Shown: positions 18,421 through 27,141 of the stretch, piece by piece
Layout: the number at the start of each line of letters is the position of its first letter
Numbering within the stretch: position 1 is the stretch's first letter
Assembly (NCBI GenBank): GCA_016721875.1
Contig: JADKHG010000004.1
Coordinates: 1 to 64,000 of the forward strand
From: Sphingomonadales bacterium
GTDB taxonomy: Bacteria; Pseudomonadota; Alphaproteobacteria; Sphingomonadales; Sphingomonadaceae
Length of the DNA: 64,000 nucleotides
Direction of reading: 5' to 3'
Made by a program: the position numbers and the translations under genes
The notes under the pieces: generated by a model
Told to the model about the DNA's origin: nothing
Databases searched by the model: none
Seen by the model: only the letters and a program-made list of their open reading frames with translations

Positions 18421-19722
18421 TTAGCGTCCGATGCTGAAATAGCGGAATCCCGCCTTTTCGGCCTCTGCTGCGCTGTAGATATTGCGCAGGTCGAGCAAGG
18501 CGTCGCCACGCATTGTCGCTTTCAACTTGGTCAGGTCCAACGCACGATAGGCATCCCATTCGGTGACGATGGCAACCGCTTCCGCATCTTTCGATGCCTC
18601 ATAAGCACTGGCGGTCATCACCACATCGGGCAGGATCTTTGCAGCTTCCTCCATGCCTTCGGGATCGTGCGCATGAACAACAGCGCCTGCATCGAGCAGT
18701 GTCTGCACAATCGCGATCGACGGGGCGTCGCGCATATCGTCGGTATTGGGTTTGAAGGTCAGGCCAAGCAGCGCGACCTTCTTTCCGCGGACATCGCCGT
18801 CGAGCGCGTTGATGATTTTGCGGCCCATAGCGCGCTTGCGCAAGTCATTGGCTTGCACAACAGCCTCAACGATGCGCACAGGCGTGTCATTGTCCTGCGC
18901 TGTCTTGAGCAGCGCCAGCGTATCTTTGGGAAAACAACTGCCGCCATAGCCGGGGCCAGCGTGTAAAAATTTGGAGCCGATCCGGTTGTCGAGGCCGATG
19001 CCGCGCGAAACATCCTGCACATCGGCGCCCAATCTCTCGCACAGATCAGCCATTTCGTTGATGAAGGTGATCTTGGTCGCAAGAAAAGCGTTGGCCGCAT
19101 ATTTGATCAGCTCCGATGACCGGCGGCTGGTGAAAAGTAGCGGCGATTCGTTCAGGAACAATGGGCGATAAATCGCGCGCATGGCGTCGCGCGCCCATTC
19201 GACTTCGGTGCCCACCACAATCCTGTCGGGGCGCTTGAAGTCGCCGATAGCCGCACCTTCGCGCAAGAATTCCGGGTTGGAAACTACGGCAAATTCCAGA
19301 TCGGGACGGACTTCGGCAATGATCCGCTCGACTTCGTCACCCGTGCCGACGGGGACAGTGGATTTGGTCACAACGACGGTACGCGGCTTTATGGCTTCCG
19401 CAATTTCTTTGGATGCCGCATAAACATAGGAGAGATCGGCATGGCCATCACCACGCCGCGACGGCGTTCCCACCGCGATGAACACTGCATCACAATCGGT
19501 GACCGAAGCCGTTAGGTCATTCGAAAAGGTAAGCCGACCCGCTTCAGCATTAGACCGAACCAGATTTTCCAGTCCCGGCTCGTAAATCGGCATTACATAA
19601 GCCTGCAAACGATCAATCTTGCTTTGATCCTTGTCGATGCACACGACATCATGACCGAAATCGGCAAAACATGCCCCTGAAACCAGACCGACATAGCCCG
19701 ACCCGACCATTGCGATTTTCAT
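18421..19722 (-). CDS. ugd: UDP-glucose 6-dehydrogenase
   Basis: 433-residue nucleotide-sugar dehydrogenase, normal length. N-terminal NAD site VGSGYVGLVSGACFADFGH; catalytic cysteine in GPGYGGSCFPKDTLALL; C-terminal LGLTFKPNTDDMRDAPS. The GSCFPKD form and overall sequence fit UDP-glucose oxidation to UDP-glucuronate, a precursor of surface polysaccharide. It is the last gene of a minus-strand cluster with a ligase, wecC and wecB. Confidence 0.93.
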   Translation of the reverse strand: MKIAMVGSGYVGLVSGACFADFGHDVVCIDKDQSKIDRLQAYVMPIYEPGLENLVRSNAEAGRLTFSNDLTASVTDCDAVFIAVGTPSRRGDGHADLSYVYAASKEIAEAIKPRTVVVTKSTVPVGTGDEVERIIAEVRPDLEFAVVSNPEFLREGAAIGDFKRPDRIVVGTEVEWARDAMRAIYRPLFLNESPLLFTSRRSSELIKYAANAFLATKITFINEMADLCERLGADVQDVSRGIGLDNRIGSKFLHAGPGYGGSCFPKDTLALLKTAQDNDTPVRIVEAVVQANDLRKRAMGRKIINALDGDVRGKKVALLGLTFKPNTDDMRDAPSIAIVQTLLDAGAVVHAHDPEGMEEAAKILPDVVMTASAYEASKDAEAVAIVTEWDAYRALDLTKLKATMRGDALLDLRNIYSAAEAEKAGFRYFSIGR

Positions 19723-19788
19723 TTATGGCGCTTCCACAAAAGTGATAAAATTTGTTCCAGCTGCGAACAGCATCAGCGATAGAATGTT

Positions 19789-21129
19789 CTAATCCTGCTT
19801 GTCCACACCGGACACCGTATTTTGTGTAAACGCCAAAGCTGGAGCCATCAAGGCAAGGGCTAGAACAATTGGTAATGGATGAAACAAGGTGCCTTCCACT
19901 GCCGATATCGCAAGCAGGCAGACAAAAGCTGATAGAGCGGCCCAGCCATTCCGACCACATGACCGGCTTTTTAATAACAGCATGATGCCGAGCCACGCAA
20001 GAAGGGCTAATGCGAAAATTGCGCCGACAATGCCCCAATCGTAAGCGAACTGGAGAATGGAATTGTGTGGGTGGTTGTAAGGGTAATTGTTCGCGGCCAT
20101 CATGTTTTCGCGATACGTTCCAGAACCATGGCCGATTAAGGGCGCGGCTTTGATCGCTTCGATAGCATCAATCCACATTTCAATCCGCCCGCTTGTCGCA
20201 TCGCCGGAGCTTACCGAATCTACCATGCGGCCCATGCCGAATTCTGGTGCCGGTTTGGGGGCAACCGCCGAAATCAGAAAAGCGGCGACGCCAGAGAGCA
20301 GGATCAATCCGATGTTTTTAAAAGAAGCCGTGCGGAACAGCCAAATGAAAGTGCCAATGACCGCAAGAACATAACCCACAAAGGCACCACGAGTCCCTGT
20401 CCAGAACATGAAGGCGAGCAACAGCGTCAGCGACAGAAATGCAAGCAGTGTTGGCCGGGCGGTATGGGCAAAGACCAATGCCGCCGTCGGAATGAGCGCC
20501 ATAATGCCCACAACATTGCCGATTTGCCGGATGTTGGTTGCCGACGGCATGCGTTCGACCCATTTGAAATTTTCGGGATCGGGAACCACAAAACAGAAAA
20601 TCACGAGTCCAGTAACATAGACCATGCTAATAAGCGTAAACGTCGTGAACCAGCGATCTGCACTGAAACTGCGACTGCCGATCACATGCACCAAAACGCC
20701 CAAAAGTAGGATTTGCAAAAGATAGCGCATAAAAAACAGAGCTGAAAAAGCGGGATCATAGGCCGATAAGATCGACCCAATTAGCCCCCAGGCAACAAAA
20801 ATTGCCAACAACCATTTCAATGCCGGATGGAGCGTCCGAAATTGCCGTCCAGGGCTCCAATTTTTGCCCATTGCAAATAGGACGGCACAGACTTCGGCGA
20901 ACACGACCGGAATGCTGTACAACCGCAGGAAATGGTTCTTTGCGGTAAGGACTCCATCCATATCCCATGTCGCGAGCAAATGAAGCAATGGAGCAATCGC
21001 AAGCAGCATCATGCATGCGAACCATGGTTGGACACCGGACATCTCGTTCGGCACTTTGTCTGAAAAACCATTTGATTTTACAGTATTGCCCGAACTTGAT
21101 GCAATCATAACGGCCCACCTCGGTTGCAC
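19789..21129 (-). CDS. O-antigen ligase / Wzy-type polymerase family membrane protein
   Basis: About 446 residues with roughly ten to twelve hydrophobic segments. The large periplasmic loop has RGAFVGYVLAVIG and, later, GHGSGTYRENMMAANNYPY followed by NHPHNSILQFAYDWGIVGA; the H-x-H-N before a transmembrane helix is the signature of the Wzy_C / WaaL family. It may ligate or polymerise the polysaccharide made with UDP-GlcA and UDP-ManNAcA. The start is uncertain: ATG at 21129, 21105 (MIASSSG) or 21042 (MSGVQPW) are all in frame ahead of the first helix. Confidence 0.82.
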   Translation of the reverse strand: MQPRWAVMIASSSGNTVKSNGFSDKVPNEMSGVQPWFACMMLLAIAPLLHLLATWDMDGVLTAKNHFLRLYSIPVVFAEVCAVLFAMGKNWSPGRQFRTLHPALKWLLAIFVAWGLIGSILSAYDPAFSALFFMRYLLQILLLGVLVHVIGSRSFSADRWFTTFTLISMVYVTGLVIFCFVVPDPENFKWVERMPSATNIRQIGNVVGIMALIPTAALVFAHTARPTLLAFLSLTLLLAFMFWTGTRGAFVGYVLAVIGTFIWLFRTASFKNIGLILLSGVAAFLISAVAPKPAPEFGMGRMVDSVSSGDATSGRIEMWIDAIEAIKAAPLIGHGSGTYRENMMAANNYPYNHPHNSILQFAYDWGIVGAIFALALLAWLGIMLLLKSRSCGRNGWAALSAFVCLLAISAVEGTLFHPLPIVLALALMAPALAFTQNTVSGVDKQD

Positions 21130-21234
21130 TCTGCGTCTTTGTACGCAGATCCGATATTGGAATTAGGCATGCGGGGTGAAGATTACGTTAACCATGTTAG
21201 CGTGTTTGCTCTGTCGCAGTGCCAGAAAGCAGAT

Positions 21235-22535
21235 CTAACCAACCAGTCGCAACTTGCGTCCATCGTCAATTTTGGTTGCAGGCTGATCTGGCCAAATGCC
21301 GCGCGTATCATAGACAAGCTTGTCGCTGCGTTCGGCAAGCGGAATGGCGCGGAAGGCGTCATGGTCGACAAGAACGATCAAAATGTCGCATTCGAGGAGC
21401 GCTGTGTCCACGTCTACCAAGCTGGCACCAGTACCCTCAAATTCCTTTGGCAAAGTGTCGGTATAGGGCTCGACAATTGCGGTGCGCGAACCGAACCTTT
21501 TGGCCAGCGAAACCGCGACCTTTTTTGCCGGGCTTTCACGGAAATCGTCAATATTGGCTTTGAAAGCGAGGCCCAGCAGGCCGATTTTCGCACCCGGCTG
21601 TTCCTCGATTAATGCCTCGGCTTGCCTCACGACATGGTCGATTTTGCCATCATTCACTTCACGAGCGGTACGGATCAACGGGGTATGATCGGGTGCGCCG
21701 TGTACGATAAACCAAGGGTCAACCGCGATGCAATGTCCGCCAACGCCGGGGCCCGGCTGCAAAATGTTGACGCGGGGGTGCCGGTTTGCGAGACGAATGA
21801 CTTCCCAAACATCGAGCTCCATTTGGTCGGAAACGATCGACAGTTCGTTGGCAAAAGCGATGTTCACGTCGCGGAAGGCGTTTTCGACCAATTTGGTCAT
21901 CTCGGCCGAACGGGCATCGGTGGTGATGCATTCGCCACGAACAAAGCGTTTGTAGAATGTCAGCGCCTTGCGCGCGCAGCGCGGTGTGATGCCGCCGATC
22001 GATCGGTCGTTCGATACCAGCTCTTCCAATATGCGACCGGGCAGAACGCGTTCGGGGCAATAGGCAATTGCCAGGTCTGGGGTTTCTTAGTCATGCCGGG
22101 TATCTTCAGATCGGGGCGTTCACGCGCGATCAGCTCTTTGATGTTGTCGGTGGTCCCGACCGGAGAGGTGGATTCGACGATGACGGTATCGCCCGATTTC
22201 AGGACAGGCGCGATCTTGTTTGCGGCATTCAAAACAAAGCTGATGTCCGGTGCGTGATTTTCGTCAAAAGGCGTGGGCACGGCGATCACGAAAACGTCCG
22301 CCGGTTCGACGGTGGTCGAGGCACGCAGCAATTTGCGGCTGACAACGCCTTGCACCAAGCCATCCAGATCAACTTCTTCGATATGGATTTCGCCGCGATT
22401 GATGGTATCGACGACATGCTGGTTGACGTCGATCCCCAGCACATGGCAGCCCGAACGGGCGATCACCGCCGCGGTTGGCAGGCCGATATAGCCCAGCCCC
22501 ATGACACAAACACTGGGTTTTTCCTCAAAAGCCAT
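21235..22535 (-). CDS. wecC: UDP-N-acetyl-D-mannosamine dehydrogenase, one-base frameshift near 22080
   Basis: Oxidises UDP-ManNAc to UDP-ManNAcA. The N-terminal NAD motif is VMGLGYIGLPTAAVIARSG; the C-terminal part has the catalytic cysteine in GPGVGGHCIAVDPWF and GLAFKANIDDFRESP. The frame breaks after MTKKP: one base is missing in the C-run near 22080, and with it the protein reads on as DLAIAYCPERVLPGRILEE, giving 433 residues, the usual length. The ATG at 22535 lies 11 bp inside wecB, so the two are coupled. The lesion is probably a sequence error. Confidence 0.9.
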
Positions 22536-23652
22536 TTTTGATAATCCTTGCTATATGCTGGCTGGCCGTGCCGTCGCCAAACGGGTTGTGAGCGCGTGCC
22601 ATTGCCGAATAGGCGGCATCGTCGTCGAGCAATGTGGAAACTTCTTCTATGATACGACTGGTATCTGTCCCAATCAGCTTGGCTGTCCCGGCGGTAACGC
22701 CTTCCGGTCGCTCCGTCGTTTCGCGCATCACCAGTACCGGCTTTCCCAGAGCAGGCGCTTCTTCCTGCACGCCACCACTGTCTGTCAGCATCAGATGGCA
22801 AATTGACAAAAGCCGCGAAAAATGTGGATAATCGAGCGGATCGAGAAGCGCGATACGCGGATTATTGCCCAATTTCTCGTCCATGATCGCGCGGACATTG
22901 GGGTTCATATGCACCGGGAAGACAATCCCGACATCGTCGCGCTGGGCGATGACTTCTAAGGCGGAAGCTATGTTGTCCATCCCTTCGCCGAAATTTTCAC
23001 GTCGGTGCGTGGTTACACCGATGATCTTGCGGCCTAAAAAGCGCGCTTCTATGTCACAAAGTCCGCTGACTAGAGCGGAATTGGCGCGAATTTTGTCCTG
23101 AACCCAATAGAGCGCATCAATCACCGTGTTGCCAGTGATGTGTATCGCCTCTGCAGATACGGCTTCGGCTCTCAGCGCTGCCGCGGATACGCCGGTCGGA
23201 GCAAAATGCTGATCGGCGATGGTGCCGATGATCTTGCGGTTTACCTCCTCAGGCCAAGGCTGATAAATGTCGTAGCTTCTTAAGCCTGCCTCGACATGGC
23301 TGACCGGAATTTTGCGGTAATATGCGGCAAGCGCGCCTACCATCGCCGTAGCCGTATCGCCTTGCACCACAACGCGGTCAGGCATTTCCTGATCGAGAAC
23401 GTTGCCAATACCGGTCAGCAATTTGGCGGTCAAATGGTCCAGAGACTGGTTGGGCTCCATCACGTCCAGGTCGTAATCCGGCTTGACTTCGCCAATGTCC
23501 AGCACCTGATCGAGCATCTGGCGATGCTGTGCGGTAACAAGGACTTTGACATCCACGCCACCGACCGCGTTTAACGCATGAACCACCGGGAACAGCTTGA
23601 TCGCCTCCGGACGGGTTCCGAATATCAACAGGACTTTGTTCGTGAGAGCCAT
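22525..23652 (-). CDS. wecB: UDP-N-acetylglucosamine 2-epimerase (non-hydrolysing)
   Basis: 375 residues, intact. Interconverts UDP-GlcNAc and UDP-ManNAc in the cytoplasm. Family motifs: LIFGTRPEAIKLFPVV, VVQGDTATAMVGALAAYY, HVEAGLRSYD, PWPEEVNRKI, TTHRRENFGEGM and LLDPLDYPHFSRLL followed by LTDSGGVQEEAP. It feeds WecC, encoded next with an 11-bp overlap. First gene of the minus-strand polysaccharide cluster; a 140-bp gap separates it from the divergent Wza-like gene and must hold both promoters. Confidence 0.96.
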   Translation of the reverse strand: MALTNKVLLIFGTRPEAIKLFPVVHALNAVGGVDVKVLVTAQHRQMLDQVLDIGEVKPDYDLDVMEPNQSLDHLTAKLLTGIGNVLDQEMPDRVVVQGDTATAMVGALAAYYRKIPVSHVEAGLRSYDIYQPWPEEVNRKIIGTIADQHFAPTGVSAAALRAEAVSAEAIHITGNTVIDALYWVQDKIRANSALVSGLCDIEARFLGRKIIGVTTHRRENFGEGMDNIASALEVIAQRDDVGIVFPVHMNPNVRAIMDEKLGNNPRIALLDPLDYPHFSRLLSICHLMLTDSGGVQEEAPALGKPVLVMRETTERPEGVTAGTAKLIGTDTSRIIEEVSTLLDDDAAYSAMARAHNPFGDGTASQHIARIIKNGF

Positions 23653-23792
23653 GCGCGTTTCATAGGCACACTGCCGTTAAGATGATACTAAAGCAGCCAC
23701 TATATAGCCATGTCTGGAAAAATTATACAAAATCGCGCTGGTGCGGCGCAGGTCATTAGTCTAGTTAGCGGGAAACAGATCAAGGTGACGGA

Positions 23793-24509
23793 ATGAAGAA
23801 AGTTGCAGTCCTGCTTTTGCCATTATTGGCTTTGACGGCTTGCGCCGGTCCCCGTGCGCTGGGCGGCGATCCGGAAATATCTGTCATGGAAGGCAATCAG
23901 CTTCCTGCGCCTGAGCGTGACGATCTCTATGACCAGACACGCCCCTATCTTATCGGTCCCTTTGATAGACTGGTGATCGACGTCTTTGGAGTACAAGAAC
24001 TAAGCAACAAAGAGGTCCAGACAGACGCTAGTGGCAGGATTTCATTCCCTTTGGCCGGTATAGTGGAGGCTTCGGGTCGGACGCCTGCCGAAATTGAACT
24101 GGAAATAGAATCGCGCTTACGCAGCCGCTATATCCGCGATCCGCAAGTAACGGTTAACCTGAAAGAAACTGTTAGTCAGGTGATTACGGTGGACGGTCAG
24201 GTCCGTGAACCCGGACTGTATCCGGTTATCGGAAAAATGACATTGATGCGCGCTGTAGCAACAGCGAAGGGTGCGTCTGAATTTGCCAAACTGGATGATG
24301 TTGTCATTTTCCGGACCGTTAAAGGGCAGCAACTTGCTGCATTGTATAATCTGACGGCCATCAGACGCGGAAATTACGAAGACCCCGAAGTTTTTGCAAA
24401 TGACGTCGTGGTTGTAGGTGATTCACAAGCGCGCCGACTGTTCAAAGATGCATTGCAAGTGGTGCCATTGCTTATGACTCCGCTTATAATCGCCTTGCAA
24501 AACAAATAG
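23793..24509 (+). CDS. polysaccharide export lipoprotein (Wza/ExoF-like)
   Basis: 238 residues. A lipoprotein signal peptide ends in LLALTACAG (lipobox LTAC, Cys about residue 17). The polysaccharide biosynthesis/export domain follows (YLIGPFDRLVIDVFGVQELS, ISFPLAGIVEASGRTP) and a SLBB-like domain (VTVDGQVREPGLYPVIG). The protein would form an outer-membrane export channel for capsule or exopolysaccharide. The last ~20 residues are hydrophobic (VVPLLMTPLIIAL), like the C-terminal helix of Wza proteins. No Wzc tyrosine kinase or chain-length regulator follows, which is unusual for this family. Confidence 0.88.
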   Translation: MKKVAVLLLPLLALTACAGPRALGGDPEISVMEGNQLPAPERDDLYDQTRPYLIGPFDRLVIDVFGVQELSNKEVQTDASGRISFPLAGIVEASGRTPAEIELEIESRLRSRYIRDPQVTVNLKETVSQVITVDGQVREPGLYPVIGKMTLMRAVATAKGASEFAKLDDVVIFRTVKGQQLAALYNLTAIRRGNYEDPEVFANDVVVVGDSQARRLFKDALQVVPLLMTPLIIALQNK

Positions 24510-25210
24510 AGGCTTTGTTTTGCAGTAAGTTGTTGAGACTTGGTAGCAGCGTGCGGGTTTACAAGACAGATCAATATCAATCACCTTGCCATTGAAATGA
24601 CCGCTTAGCTTTTGCCTGTCATAAGGCAGGACGGTTAATTCCGTGGGCGGAGCAAGTTCTCGACATTCGAGAAAATGGTTCAGCGACCAGATTTCGGACA
24701 TACAGCTTTTGGGGTTCGGCGCGCGGGTGCGAAAGCATGCCATGTTTGCGAAGAAGCTCTGCAATAAATAGTTAGGGGAAGTGAAAGGGCACTGTGTTGT
24801 GCTGACGCGGCTTCGGGCTTCGGTTTATAACGAATTGCGCATTCGCCAGCGCCGAACATTTTGGTGGACGAAATCGCGTGGCTGACTGTGTCCGTTTTCG
24901 TTCTGCCTAGCGGCAATAGCGATATCGGCCACTCGCAAGGCCAGCGAGCAATTCATTGTGTTATTTCCAAATGCGCAATTGCTCGATTGGACGAGGCCGT
25001 ATCAAGAATGAACGGGTAGTTCGAAATTCGCGAACAAGTTGGACAGAGGGCAATTTGAATACGGGCCGCTGCTGGCTGCAATGTAATCTGAAGCTTTTTC
25101 TGGCAAACATTGCCTTTTTCATGGCGGGCCTTTTGGAGCGCTGGGGTAGTTTGCACCTTTGCTATACTGTTTTATATGCGGAGCAACCGCGACAGGGGAA
25201 AGCCGCTAAT
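24510..25210. other. 700-bp intergenic stretch with no convincing gene
   Basis: Between the Wza-like gene and purU. Short frames on both strands show no family motif, and the longest minus-strand one overlaps the end of the Wza-like gene. Composition is more AT-rich than the neighbours, as if it were decayed sequence. A -10-like TATACT preceded by TGC lies at 25163-25168, without a well-spaced -35. AGGGGAAA at 25193-25200 is the likely purU ribosome-binding site. Confidence 0.5.
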
Positions 25211-26071
25211 ATGTTGTCCAATGCTTATGTCCTGACATTAGCCTGCCCGGATCGCCCAGGGCTGGTTGCTGGCGTCGCGCGCCGACTTGCCGAAAATGGT
25301 GGAAATATTCTCGATTCCCAACAATTTAATGATGTGAACTCGCAGCGTTTCTTCATGCGGGTGGTATTTGATTTGGCAGCCGGGTCTTCACTTGAGGGCT
25401 TTGAAGCGGCGTTTGTGCCATTCGCGTCTGAAAATAGGATGCAATGGTCGGTGCGGCGCAACGGAGAGACGCGCAAGGTGCTGCTGCTCGTTTCCAAATT
25501 CGACCATTGCCTCGGCGACCTGTTATACCGCCAACGCATTGGTGAATTGCGGATGGAACCGGTCGGTATCGTCTGCAACCATCCGCAGTCGGCGTTGAAG
25601 GTCGGGCTGGTCGACGGGGTGCCGTTCCACCATTTGCCGGTTACGCCTGACACGAAAGCGACGCAGGAAGCGCAGATCAAACGGCTGGTTTCCGAAACCG
25701 GAGCGGAACTGGTCGTGCTTGCGCGCTATATGCAGATTTTGTCGAACGACTTGACAGAGTTTTTGTCAGGGCGCTGCATCAACATCCATCACAGTTTCCT
25801 CCCCGGCTTCAAGGGCGCAAAACCCTATCATCAGGCGCATGAGCGCGGCGTGAAGATGATCGGTGCTACGGCGCACTATGTCACCTCCGACCTCGATGAA
25901 GGCCCAATCATCCATCAGGATGTCGAGCTGATCAGCCATGCCGACAGCCCCGATGATCTGGTCCGCAAGGGGCGCGATATTGAACGGCGTGTGCTTGCCC
26001 AGGCGGTGCATTGGCATCTGCAAGATCGGGTATTCGTCAACGGCAACAAGACCGTAGTTTTCCGCGACTAG
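25211..26071 (+). CDS. purU: formyltetrahydrofolate deformylase
   Basis: 286 residues: an N-terminal ACT domain (LTLACPDRPGLVAGVARRLA, ~1-80) and a C-terminal formyltransferase-fold hydrolase (~85-286) with VGIVCNHPQSALKVG, YMQILSNDLTEFLSGRCINI and HHSFLPGFKGAKPYHQAHER, carrying the catalytic His and the later Asp in TSDLDEGPIIHQDVE. It frees formate and THF from 10-formyl-THF, balancing one-carbon units, which links it functionally to the gcv operon. ATG 25211 has a good ribosome site; an upstream extension to 24956 is not conserved. The stop TAG is followed at once by GGACCTGAATCA and then by the repeat at 26084. Confidence 0.95.
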   Translation: MLSNAYVLTLACPDRPGLVAGVARRLAENGGNILDSQQFNDVNSQRFFMRVVFDLAAGSSLEGFEAAFVPFASENRMQWSVRRNGETRKVLLLVSKFDHCLGDLLYRQRIGELRMEPVGIVCNHPQSALKVGLVDGVPFHHLPVTPDTKATQEAQIKRLVSETGAELVVLARYMQILSNDLTEFLSGRCINIHHSFLPGFKGAKPYHQAHERGVKMIGATAHYVTSDLDEGPIIHQDVELISHADSPDDLVRKGRDIERRVLAQAVHWHLQDRVFVNGNKTVVFRD

Positions 26072-26083
26072 GGACCTGAATCA

Positions 26084-26349
26084 AGGGTCAGGACCTATTA
26101 AATGCGCCTTCGAGGCGTCAAAATGGCAAAGATATCGGAGCAAAATGCCCGCCGCCGATAGCCATTCTACCGGCAAGGGTATTTTGTTTCGAGATCAAAG
26201 CCATTTTGGCGTCCGAAGGATTTGACCAATTTCGTCCATTGCGTCGTTGGCAAGCCTTGAAATATCGACATATTCCCGCGCCTTGCCGCCTCGCACTGAA
26301 CGAAATTGCTTCAAACCTCGAAGGCCCATTTAACAGGTCCTGACCCTAG
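26084..26349. repeat. 266-bp interspersed element with terminal inverted repeats, copy 1
   Basis: Left end AGGGTCAGGACCTATTAAAT, right end TTTAACAGGTCCTGACCCTA, inverted with few mismatches. The inside matches copy 2 (35144-35404) at GCCGATAG..CATTCT against GTCGATAG..GTTCTG, at GTCCGAAGGATTTG and at TTGCCGCCTCGCACTGAAC. No protein is encoded. It looks like a non-autonomous (MITE-like) element. It begins 13 bp after the purU stop, and together with copy 2 in the same orientation it brackets the virB cluster. Confidence 0.85.
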
Positions 26350-26520
26350 GCAAATTGGATTCATTTCAAATCCAAAGATGTTTTTATCTAGTTTGCTTGT
26401 ATAACCGGTTGCCGTCTCAAATCGGGGCGTGAAAGGCGACTAGGGCAAATACCATCGAAAAAGCGGTGGCGCACATCGCCTAGCTGTGGCACGTTTACGC
26501 AATCTTTCAGGGAAAAAGGG

Positions 26521-26844
26521 GTGGGTAGTTTGAATCGGTCGAAGTTTTTTAGGGCTTGCCTAATCGCCAGTCTGATGGCTGTGTCCGCTCCTGCATTTGC
26601 GGGAATTCCTGCCGATCCTGCGGGATCTGGTGTCATTATCGATGCGGTCAATTGGCTGCAAGGTACGCTACTTGGTACTGTTGCTACGGTGGTTGCCGTT
26701 ATCGCGGTTGCGGCTGTGGGGTTCATGATGTTGACCGGACGCATTAACTGGCGCCATGGCGCGGTTGTCATTATGGGATGTTTTATTCTGTTCGGCGCGG
26801 CCAGCATCGTTGCAGGGATCCGTTCTGCTGCTGGCGGCGGGTAA
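26521..26844 (+). CDS. virB2: VirB2-like major pilin of a type IV secretion system
   Basis: 107 residues from a GTG start at 26521 (a TTG at 26530 is possible). A long signal sequence ends at APAFAG (cleavage near residue 28), followed by two hydrophobic helices, GTLLGTVATVVAVIAVAAVG and GAVVIMGCFILFGAASIVAG, separated by a short basic loop TGRINWRHG. This is the TrbC/VirB2 pattern, with the loop on the cytoplasmic side. First gene of an eight-gene operon; the purine-rich AGGGAAAAAGGG precedes the start. Confidence 0.88.
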   Translation: MGSLNRSKFFRACLIASLMAVSAPAFAGIPADPAGSGVIIDAVNWLQGTLLGTVATVVAVIAVAAVGFMMLTGRINWRHGAVVIMGCFILFGAASIVAGIRSAAGGG

Positions 26845-26853
26845 GCGGCAGCC

Positions 26854-27141
26854 ATGGCTGGCCTGTTTAGGAGAGACACCGTTTTTCTTGCACTGACCCG
26901 TCCGCAAATGTTTGCGGGCGTGACCTACAGTTATTTTATCATTAACGCGATCATATCAGCGGAAGTCTTCTTGATCTTCAAATCCTTCTGGGCGCTGGGC
27001 ATTGCAGCTTTGCTGCACCTTGTTGGTATGGTGTTGTGTCTCCGCGAACCGCGCTTTTTCGATCTGTGGATTACGCGCATGAGCCGCTGCCCGCGCGTCA
27101 AAAATTATGGGCTGTGGGGATGCAACTCTTACCGCCCCTAA
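26854..27141 (+). CDS. virB3: VirB3-like inner-membrane T4SS protein
   Basis: 95 residues. The N-terminal RRDTVFLALTRPQMFAGVTY and the paired hydrophobic helices are typical of VirB3, with the C-terminal LREPRFFDLWITRMSRCP as the usual tail. VirB3 works with VirB4 in pilus biogenesis. It starts nine bases after virB2 and its end overlaps virB4, so expression is probably coupled. Confidence 0.88.
   Translation: MAGLFRRDTVFLALTRPQMFAGVTYSYFIINAIISAEVFLIFKSFWALGIAALLHLVGMVLCLREPRFFDLWITRMSRCPRVKNYGLWGCNSYRP

Noticed and set aside
24423..24764. 113-codon minus-strand frame after the Wza-like gene
   Set aside because: It overlaps the end of the Wza-like gene by 87 bp, has no ribosome site of note and no known motif.
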